A stretch of DNA of 64,000 nt from Rugosimonospora africana. Lineage in GTDB: Bacteria; Actinomycetota; Actinomycetes; Mycobacteriales; Micromonosporaceae. The position numbers were made by a program, and so were the translations under genes. How positions within the stretch are numbered: position 1 is the stretch's first letter; the number at the start of each line of letters is the position of its first letter. Below the pieces are notes generated by a model. It searched no databases and had not been told where the DNA came from. It worked only from the letters and a program-made list of their open reading frames with translations. Shown here in pieces: positions 58,167 through 64,000 of the stretch. The stretch lies in the NCBI RefSeq assembly GCF_016862975.1, contig NZ_BONZ01000073.1, forward strand, positions 27,498 to 91,497, given 5' to 3'.

Positions 58167-58547
58167 TCAACGCGATGCGGCCTCCCACACGAACCCGTCC
58201 GGGTCGGTGAGAGGCCCAGCGTCGCTGCCAATCACGAACCGGTGCGATCCGGTTCCGTCGGGGGAGACACCGGCGGCCTTGGCGAGGGCACCGCGCTTGT
58301 TGAGCGTCAGCTTGACGGGACCTGTGTCGAACTCGACGTACCTGCCACCAAAGCTCCTGGCCACGGTGAGGCCGCGATCGGTGTAGAACCGCTTGCTCGT
58401 GGGGACGTCCACGACCCCGAGCTGGAGCACGAACGCATCGATCTGCCCGGTGGCCGGGCCGGTGTCCTTCTTCGACGAGGACGCGACCGTCACGATCGTT
58501 CCGTCCGGGGCTTGTACGCCGCCGCCGTAACCCCACAGCGACTTCAC
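58167..58547 (-). pseudogene. 5'-truncated VOC (glyoxalase-fold) protein
   Basis: 126 codons from the only available start, a GTG at 58547. They read VKSLWGYGGGVQAPDGTIVT, KKDTGPATGQIDAFVLQLGV, KRFYTDRGLTVARSFGGRYV, AGVSPDGTGSHRFVIGSDAG and DPDGFVWEAASR. This corresponds to the end of the first and all of the second module of two-module VOC proteins, which I recall as roughly 200 residues. The frame upstream stays open without a start and runs into the next gene, so the first module has been lost. It may still be expressed as a fragment. Confidence 0.65.
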
Positions 58548-58590
58548 CGGGAACGACGGTATCCCCGCCGCGTCGCTCGCGTTGGATGGC

Positions 58591-59001
58591 TCAGCGGTCC
58601 TCTTGGATGCGGATCAGGTTTCCGGCGGGATCGCGGAAGGCGCAGTCGCGGATGCCGTACGGCTGCTCGGTCGGCTCCTGGACGACCTCGGCGTCGCTCG
58701 CCTGCACTCGCTCGAACGTGCCGTCGAGGTCGGCGGTGGCCAGGATGATCCAGCCGTACGTGCCCTTGGCCATCATCTCGGCGATGGTGCGACGCTCGTG
58801 GTCGGTGATGCTGGGGTCGGCGGCCGGCGGCGCGAGGAGGATGGATGTGCCGGGCTGGTCGGCGGGGCCGACCGTGATCCAGCGCATCTTGCCTTCGCCG
58901 ATGTCGTTGCGGACCTCGAAGCCGATGGTGTCGCGCCAGAAGGCCAGGGACGCGTCCGGGTCGTCATGCGGAAGGACGGTCGTGTGAATGGTGAGGCCCA
59001 T
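58591..59001 (-). CDS. VOC-family protein (glyoxalase/dioxygenase fold)
   Basis: Predicted 136 aa, ATG at 59001. Complete single VOC unit: GLTIHTTVLPHDDPDASLAF, FWRDTIGFEVRNDIGEGKMR, WITVGPADQPGTSILL, KGTYGWIILATADLDGTFER and IRDCAFRDPAGNLIRIQE. The Arg-Asp-Pro-x-Gly-Asn and terminal Gln-Glu are typical. Substrate unknown. It lies directly upstream of the truncated VOC gene on the same strand; the two are not similar enough to be a recent duplication. Confidence 0.87.
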   Translation of the reverse strand: MGLTIHTTVLPHDDPDASLAFWRDTIGFEVRNDIGEGKMRWITVGPADQPGTSILLAPPAADPSITDHERRTIAEMMAKGTYGWIILATADLDGTFERVQASDAEVVQEPTEQPYGIRDCAFRDPAGNLIRIQEDR

Positions 59002-59078
59002 GGCGGTCACAATAGCCGCGACTGCGCACCCGGCGCAGCCGCGCCAGGTCACCCAGGCGCCGCGCGGCGGACGGTTTG

Positions 59079-59813
59079 TTACGGAGCCGCCGGCCCTTCG
59101 GCGGCCGGTGCGAGAGCCCGAGCTGCGGCCGCTCGCTCCCGGTCCAGCCGAGCCTCCTCCTTCTCCCGCGTCAGCTCGGTCAGCCGCTCGCGCAGTGCGC
59201 GCACCTTGACGATGAGCAACCCGGCGAACCCGATGCCCAGCAAGGTATAGATGATCTGCCCGGCTACCACCCGGAGCGCGGCCGCGCGGAGCGACGCCAG
59301 GTTCGTGGCCACCGCCGTCTGCCGGGTGGCGAACATGACGACGAGCAGTACCGCCAGGCCGACGCCCGCCACGGTCCCGCTCCAGTGCCGCAGCTCGGCC
59401 GGCGACACTCCCAGCGCCCGCATCATCCGCCTCGTGACGACCGACCACACGGCCAGCACGACGAAATAGAGCATGAAGGTCAGCCAGCCGAACGAAGCGA
59501 CGCCGCGAACCGCGTGGTCGGCGTTGATCAGGTTGGCGATCTGTGCGGCGGTGGGCGGGTCTCCGAGACCGCTGACGGCGCTGTACTCCCGGGACAGCAC
59601 GACGAGCCGGGCGAGGTTCATCGCGGCGATGATGACTGCCATGACGACGGTGGCCCAGAAGGCCGCGGGCCAGACCCACGAGTCGTGCATCGACTGAGCA
59701 CTAGGCGCCGCCCCGGCCGAGCGGCGCTTGGCGGCCCGCTTCAGGTCGGCCTCGGAACAGGTGTGCGGACCGTTGATGGTCGAGTCCTGGTACCCGCACT
59801 CGTAGCACAGCAT
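59079..59813 (-). CDS. zinc-ribbon-like membrane protein with C-terminal coiled coil
   Basis: Predicted 244 aa, ATG at 59813 after GGGGAGCGACG. It starts MLCYECGYQDS with a Cys-x-x-Cys and a later Cys19, a possible zinc-binding knuckle. Then five hydrophobic helices (WPAAFWATVVMAVIIAAMNL, GVASFGWLTFMLYFVVLAVW, TVAGVGLAVLLVVMFATR, QIIYTLLGIGFAGLLIV) and a charged helical tail (RALRERLTELTREKEEARLD) likely to be a coiled coil. General layout recalls DUF4328 proteins but I cannot confirm it. Function unknown. Confidence 0.75.
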   Translation of the reverse strand: MLCYECGYQDSTINGPHTCSEADLKRAAKRRSAGAAPSAQSMHDSWVWPAAFWATVVMAVIIAAMNLARLVVLSREYSAVSGLGDPPTAAQIANLINADHAVRGVASFGWLTFMLYFVVLAVWSVVTRRMMRALGVSPAELRHWSGTVAGVGLAVLLVVMFATRQTAVATNLASLRAAALRVVAGQIIYTLLGIGFAGLLIVKVRALRERLTELTREKEEARLDRERAAAARALAPAAEGPAAP

Positions 59814-59985
59814 CGTCGCTCCCCGTTGTGTCGAAACGGATCCGTTCCGCCTCGGCGCCCGCAGCACACTAACGGTGGGAAGAACTGTCCACATCGGCCG
59901 GTCGGGCGGTGCTCGTCCCACGTTCGGCCGACGGCCGGTACCGGCGGCCCCGATCGCCGCCGGTACCGGCTCGCCATCAGTGGAG

Positions 59986-61419
59986 TCAGCTGCCGTTGTT
60001 CGCCGGTACCGTGTCGGTGAACGTGGTGTGCGCCGCCCGGTACGCGTTGACCTGAGCCTGCACGGTGGCCGGAGAGACGATCCCGCCCGCGTTGTAGTAG
60101 ACCCAGTCGACCTGTTCGTTGTAGGTGCGCGGAGTCGCGCTGCCCAGAGTCTCGCCGGCGATGAACCAGTTGTTGAAGTCGATGGTCATCGACTGGCGGG
60201 GGTAGTACTTGCCGGTACTCGTGAAGACCTGAGTGCCGTCGATGAAGTAGGCCACCGTCCCGTTGTTCACCTGGATCACCAGGTTGTGCCAGCCCTGCAG
60301 GCTCTCCGACACGTTGCTGGAGACCCGGTCGCCGACCCAGGTCGGGTTGTTCTGGTACGTGTACCAGCTCGTGGTGTACATCTTCGGACCGGTGTCGCCC
60401 CAGCCCCCGTTGGGCAGGTACTCGAAGTCCAGCTCGCTGTAGAGCGGATCGTTGTCGTAACGCAGCGGGGTGATCGTGTAGAACGTCTCGTTCACCGAGT
60501 CGCCGTCCGGCCCGGACGCGGGCGCGTCGTTGAAGAACACCCGTGCGGCGTAGGTGCCGGTGAAGAACTTCTTCGCGGTCGTGTCCACCTCCGCCTGCGT
60601 GGTGCCGCCGTTGGTGCCGTCGGTCGTCGCGGCCAGCTGCATCACCGTGTTGCCGGATGCCGTGGGGAACGTGACCGCGCTGGTCTTCCAGCTGTCCAGG
60701 ATGCCGGGGCCCCCCGCGCCGCTGCGCGCGGACCAGCCGTGGGCGGCGAAACTGGCGTCGTTGGGGCTGGTGTAGCTGAAGTCGTCGAACAACGCTCCGG
60801 TGGACGGCGGCGGGCTGGTCGGCCCGGTCGTCGGCGAGCTGCTCGGGCCGCCGGTCGGGCCCCCGGTGCCGTCGGGTACCGGCGGGGTGCCCCAGGCCAG
60901 TGAGCCGCTCCGGTACGCGGTCACCTTCGTGGAGTCCGCGTAACTGGTCAGGCTCCCGTTGAACGAGTAGTCGTTGGCCTGGTTCACGTTTTGCCAGTCG
61001 GAGCGGTAGAGCCGCAGCTGGAGGTCCCCGGTGCTGGCACCGGCGGCGAGGCTGCCGGAGCCGGTGAAGCCGAGTTGCAGGTAGTGGTCGGCGGTGCCGG
61101 TGGTGGTCGGCATCGTGACCACGGTGCCGGTGAGGTTGCCACAGCCGACCACCGCCCAGGCGCACGCGAACGTGTAGGAGCCGGCGGTGTCGGCGGTGAA
61201 GTAGTAGCGCAGCGTCAGCTGGGACAGCGGGATGCTGGCCGACGAGCCGTTGACGACGTTGAGCCACGGCTCGATCTCGTAGGCGCTGGCGCCGGTCATG
61301 GTGGTGCGGTACTGCACGTGGACCCCGGTGGCCGCCGACGACGCGGTGGCGGTCAGGGCGGTCAGCCCGAGGCCGGTGAGGGTGGCGGCCAGCACGGCCG
61401 CGAGCGTCTTCTTGCGCAC
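59986..61419 (-). CDS. secreted glycoside hydrolase family 16 enzyme with CBM3
   Basis: Predicted 477 aa, GTG at 61419 with GGAGG five bases before. Signal peptide 1-30. Residues about 33-178 match carbohydrate-binding module 3 (VHVQYRTTMTGASAYEIEPW, SIPLSQLTLRYYFTAD, DDYSFNGS-like NDYSFNGSLTSYAD, VTAYRSGSLAWG), which binds cellulose or chitin. A Pro/Thr/Ser linker runs to 208. The GH16 domain (209-445) has catalytic E329-L-D-F-E333 (ExDxE). GH16 members cut beta-1,3/1,4-glucans or related polymers. A palindrome identical in type to those near the GntR and sugar-binding protein genes lies about 160 bp upstream. Confidence 0.92.
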   Translation of the reverse strand: MRKKTLAAVLAATLTGLGLTALTATASSAATGVHVQYRTTMTGASAYEIEPWLNVVNGSSASIPLSQLTLRYYFTADTAGSYTFACAWAVVGCGNLTGTVVTMPTTTGTADHYLQLGFTGSGSLAAGASTGDLQLRLYRSDWQNVNQANDYSFNGSLTSYADSTKVTAYRSGSLAWGTPPVPDGTGGPTGGPSSSPTTGPTSPPPSTGALFDDFSYTSPNDASFAAHGWSARSGAGGPGILDSWKTSAVTFPTASGNTVMQLAATTDGTNGGTTQAEVDTTAKKFFTGTYAARVFFNDAPASGPDGDSVNETFYTITPLRYDNDPLYSELDFEYLPNGGWGDTGPKMYTTSWYTYQNNPTWVGDRVSSNVSESLQGWHNLVIQVNNGTVAYFIDGTQVFTSTGKYYPRQSMTIDFNNWFIAGETLGSATPRTYNEQVDWVYYNAGGIVSPATVQAQVNAYRAAHTTFTDTVPANNGS

Positions 61420-61576
61420 TGATCCTCCGACGGGGGAGAGGCGACCGGTCTGGGTCGTCGCGCGGCGCCAGACGCGCCGAGCCGGACCAGTCGGGTGGAT
61501 GCCGCGGCGGTGCGGCGCCGGCGAGCGGGGACGGGGCCGGGTACGACCGGTGGGGCAGCCCCTCGCCCCTCGGTCC

Positions 61577-61589
61577 TTACCAGTGGTGA
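61577..61589. promoter_or_regulatory. candidate GntR operator, GH16 side
   Basis: TTACCAGTGGTGA, matching T-N-ACCA-S-TGGT-N-A, in the 366-bp region between the GH16 and GntR genes. A separate inverted repeat AACCAT-ACCG-ATGGTT lies at about 61619-61634. Confidence 0.6.
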
Positions 61590-61711
61590 ATAGCTTTGGC
61601 GCGCCTGTAGGGACAGTGAACCATACCGATGGTTATGTCAAGGGGAACGCACCTGCCTGGGCATACCCGGGATTTGATGACCAACGGCGTTCCTGGCCCG
61701 GCGAATGAATA

Positions 61712-61724
61712 TCACCAGTGGTCA
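61712..61724. promoter_or_regulatory. candidate GntR operator, autoregulatory
   Basis: TCACCAGTGGTCA, same consensus, 61 bp before the GntR start at 61786. Confidence 0.6.
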
Positions 61725-61785
61725 GAAAACGCAGGTCACTGATATTGTCGTCTGGGTCGGCGGGACGCGGCGCGAGGAGGACGGG

Positions 61786-62496
61786 GTGAAGAGAGCCCGG
61801 GTACGCGAGCAGTTGTTGACGCTCATCGAGGGGCGCGGGCCGGGTGAGCTCATCCCCTCGGAACGGGAGCTGAGCGAGCGCCTGGGCGTGTCCCGGCCGA
61901 CGCTGCGCGCCGCGGTGGACGACCTGGCCCAGGCCGGGCTGCTGGTACGGCAGCATGGCCGGGGCACGTTCACCAGTGCGCACAAGGTGACCCAGGAGAT
62001 CACCCCGTCCACGATGACGGAGTTCTACGCGCCGCCGGCCGAGGGCAACTGGCTGTCCCGGGTGATGGCGTTCGAGGTCGCGCCGGCCGGTGCGCAGCTC
62101 GGGCACCGGCTGCGGGTCTCGCCCTCGGAGCCGGTGCTGAACGTGACCCGGCTGCGGCTGGTCGGGGACGAGCCGATGGCCATCGAGAAGATCCAGCTGC
62201 CGCAGGCGGTCGCGCCCGGCCTGGACCCGAAGGACCTGGAGTCCGGCTCGCTTTACCAGTTGCTGCGGGTGCGATATCAGGTGGTGGTCACCGACGCGGT
62301 ACAGACGATCGAGCCGACGGTCACCGACGCCACCGAGGCCGAACTGCTCGGCGTCCCGCTGTACGCGCCCGCGCTCATGTTCGAGCGGACCACCCGGGAC
62401 TCGGGTGGGCGAGTGGTGGAATACGTGCGCTCGATCTACCGGGGCGACCGGTACCGGATCACCACGCACCTGCGCTTCGACAGCGAGTCCGGCTGA
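61786..62496 (+). CDS. GntR-family regulator, HutC/UTRA type, of sugar use
   Basis: Predicted 236 aa from the GTG at 61786, which has GAGGAGG six bases upstream; the frame is open 27 codons earlier but contains the candidate operator. Winged helix 1-70 (VREQLLTLIEGRGPGELIPS, ERELSERLGVSRPTLRAAVD, GLLVRQHGRGTF). UTRA domain about 85-234 (SRVMAFEVAPAGAQLGHRL, VLNVTRLRLVGDEPMAIEKI, VEYVRSIYRGDRYRITTHLR). Sites of one consensus lie before this gene, before the secreted GH16 gene and before the sugar-binding protein gene. It therefore probably controls all three in response to an oligosaccharide. Confidence 0.92.
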   Translation: MKRARVREQLLTLIEGRGPGELIPSERELSERLGVSRPTLRAAVDDLAQAGLLVRQHGRGTFTSAHKVTQEITPSTMTEFYAPPAEGNWLSRVMAFEVAPAGAQLGHRLRVSPSEPVLNVTRLRLVGDEPMAIEKIQLPQAVAPGLDPKDLESGSLYQLLRVRYQVVVTDAVQTIEPTVTDATEAELLGVPLYAPALMFERTTRDSGGRVVEYVRSIYRGDRYRITTHLRFDSESG

Positions 62497-62583
62497 GCCT
62501 CGCCGAACCCCACTGAGCCCGGCCGAGCCGGTCCGCTCGACCCAACCTGACCAGAGGTTGTCCACCTCGCCGGATCCTCGCCA

Positions 62584-62613
62584 TTGACATGACCACTGGT
62601 CAAGTGCAAGCAT
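62584..62613 (+). promoter_or_regulatory. promoter overlapping operator of sugar-binding protein gene
   Basis: TTGACA (62584-62589) abuts the perfect palindrome TGACCACTGGTCA (62590-62602). A -10-like AAGCAT follows at the right spacing. The palindrome fills the spacer, so a bound GntR protein would block polymerase. Confidence 0.65.
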
Positions 62614-62711
62614 CCTCCTCAATCGTCGCGGGCCACGCGTCCGGCGTCGGCGCGCTTCGATCCTCTGCCGACGGATAGGACATGACCTGCGGCTTCTTTG
62701 AGGAGGATCCC

Positions 62712-64000
62712 GTGCGCACACGCTCCATCGCTGCATTGACCGCTGGTATGTGCGTGGTTCTCGCCGCCGCTGGCTGTGGAAGCCACTCCACCGATAACTC
62801 CGGCACCGACACGGCATCCGGCAAGGGCCAGACGCTGACCGTGTGGCTCATGGACGGTGACCTCACCGACAAGACGGTGGCCGCCATCAACAACCAGTTC
62901 GAGCAGGCCACCGGCGCGGCGGTCAACGTGCAGATCCAGCAGTGGGACAACATCAACACCAAGATCAGCACAGCGCTCGCCCAGGACAACCCGCCGGACG
63001 TGCTCGACCTCGGCAACACCGACGTTCCGCTGTTCGCGGCGACCGGTGGCCTCGCCGACATCACCAGCCACCGGGCGGAGCTGTCCGCGGGCCAGACCTG
63101 GCTGTCGGGGTTGGTCGGACCGGCCACAGTGGACGGTAAGCTCTACGCCGCGCCGCTGTTCGCCGGCAACCGCGCGGTCATCTACAACAAGGACATCTGG
63201 GCCAAGGCCGGGGTCACGACCGCACCGGCCAGCTTCGCCGACCTGACCGCCGACCTGGACAGGATAAGGGCGAAGAACACCGCGGCCGACTTCTCCGCGT
63301 TCTACCTCCCCGGCCAGTACTGGCACGGCGCGGTCCAGTTCGTCTGGGACGCGGGCGGCCAGATCGCCACCCAGAGCGGCGGCAAGTGGACCGGCGCGCT
63401 GGAAAGCCCGGCGGCGCAGCAGGGCCTGACGGCGTGGAAGCAGTTCCAGAACACGTACTCGCCGGCCGCCTCGCGCAACACCGACAACAAGACGCCCGAC
63501 CAGGCGGCGCTGTTCGCCGGTGGGAAGACCGCCGCGATCCTGGACACCAGCATCAACACGATCCTCAAGGACAACCCGGCGATGAAGGACCAGATCGGCA
63601 CGTTCCCGTTTCCCAGCGCGACGCCGGGCAAGAACCAGCCGGTCTTCCTCGGTGGGTCGGACCTCGCCATCGCGGCGAAGAGCGCCAACCAGAAGCTGGC
63701 GCTGGCCTACCTGAAGGCGGCCACCGACCCGACGGTGCAGAAGGACGCGGTGGTCGGCATCGACGGCTGGACGCCAGTCTCCGCCCAGATCATCGACCAG
63801 GCCAAGGCGTCGCTGCCGGCCACCTCGCAGGCGTTCTTCACGGCGGCCAAGGACAGCGTGGCCACACCCGCGACACCGGGATGGGCGACCATCGAGGGCG
63901 ACAAGTCGATCGGCACGTTCTTCGGCGACATCGCGACCGGGCGCAAGACACCGGCCGCCGCGGCCAAGGACTTCGACACCCACCTGGGCCAGGCCCTCAA
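62712..64000 (+). CDS. ABC sugar transporter substrate-binding lipoprotein (runs off window)
   Basis: At least 429 aa from the GTG at 62712, AGGAGG five bases before; no stop before the window end. Lipoprotein signal with Arg-rich start and lipobox LAAAGC (Cys22). Then the extracellular solute-binding protein family 1 layout: LTVWLMDGDLTDKTVAAINN, VQIQQWDNINTKISTALAQD, PPDVLDLGNTDVPLFAATG, LYAAPLFAGNRAVIYNKDIW, ALFAGGKTAAILDTSI, and FLGGSDLAIAAKSANQKLAL. It probably captures an oligosaccharide made by the CBM3-GH16 enzyme. Permease genes are expected just beyond the right edge. Confidence 0.93.
   Translation, partial: MRTRSIAALTAGMCVVLAAAGCGSHSTDNSGTDTASGKGQTLTVWLMDGDLTDKTVAAINNQFEQATGAAVNVQIQQWDNINTKISTALAQDNPPDVLDLGNTDVPLFAATGGLADITSHRAELSAGQTWLSGLVGPATVDGKLYAAPLFAGNRAVIYNKDIWAKAGVTTAPASFADLTADLDRIRAKNTAADFSAFYLPGQYWHGAVQFVWDAGGQIATQSGGKWTGALESPAAQQGLTAWKQFQNTYSPAASRNTDNKTPDQAALFAGGKTAAILDTSINTILKDNPAMKDQIGTFPFPSATPGKNQPVFLGGSDLAIAAKSANQKLALAYLKAATDPTVQKDAVVGIDGWTPVSAQIIDQAKASLPATSQAFFTAAKDSVATPATPGWATIEGDKSIGTFFGDIATGRKTPAAAAKDFDTHLGQAL

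Noticed and set aside
1..64000. tRNA, rRNA or tmRNA genes
   Set aside because: No T-loop GGTTCGAATC-type sequence with a matching cloverleaf, and no rRNA-like stretch, was seen on either strand.

Overview
The window is very GC-rich, with heavy codon bias, many GTG starts and many GTGA/ATGA stop-start overlaps. It carries actinobacterial hallmarks: a type VII (ESX) secretion locus, a VanY/VanRS-like module, PF04672 methyltransferases, a PASTA-less membrane Ser/Thr kinase and an ECF sigma pair. This points to a filamentous actinomycete. Micromonosporaceae is my guess, but the sequence alone does not fix the family. No rRNA, tRNA, CRISPR array, prophage or complete insertion sequence was seen.

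Layout. 1-5.3 kb: a decayed regulator-ATPase remnant, a methyltransferase, a LacI regulator divergent from a polysaccharide deacetylase, and a PF04672 methyltransferase. 5.3-9.8 kb: a 168-bp near-palindrome, a membrane protein, then a VanY-type D,D-carboxypeptidase lipoprotein divergent from an OmpR-type response regulator and sensor kinase. 10-14.8 kb: a membrane B-lectin protein, a maltokinase-cap-like protein with a P-loop kinase, and an orphan NMT1/THI5-like binding protein coupled to a methyltransferase. 15-21.4 kb, mostly minus strand: a second PF04672 methyltransferase, a DinB protein, three GNATs, an aldose epimerase, a UbiA prenyltransferase and a small membrane protein. 21.5-25.9 kb: a tight operon of GntR regulator, ADP-ribosylglycohydrolase, NCS1 permease and PfkB kinase. 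It resembles E. coli yegW/T/U/V in gene content.

26-45.5 kb is the ESX locus: mycosin, EccC (divergent), EccD, EccB, a run of WXG100-type small proteins, an EspL/YbaB-like protein, and a 1933-residue protein. That protein has an N-terminal WXG100-like/hydrophobic region, a long disordered linker, a RelA/SpoT-synthetase-like region and a His/Cys caspase-like region. A HEAT-like protein overlaps its 3' end and is a natural candidate for an immunity protein. 45.6-55 kb continues with an FN3/SH3 membrane protein, MoxR ATPase, DUF58 protein, a transglutaminase-like membrane protein that lacks its catalytic Cys and His, and a membrane Ser/Thr kinase. 55-64 kb holds a SnoaL-like protein, a sugar epimerase, an ECF sigma factor with a coupled membrane protein, VOC proteins (one truncated), and a sugar-use module. 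The module comprises a secreted CBM3-GH16 enzyme, a GntR/UTRA regulator and an ABC sugar-binding lipoprotein running off the window, linked by three copies of one palindrome.

The most unusual genome-scale trait is about thirty short, degenerate tandem-repeat arrays (units 12-30 bp, one of 60 bp) at gene edges and inside coding loops and tails. Those I could delimit inside genes have periods divisible by three. Those between genes mostly do not (13, 14, 16, 17, 19, 20, 28 bp).
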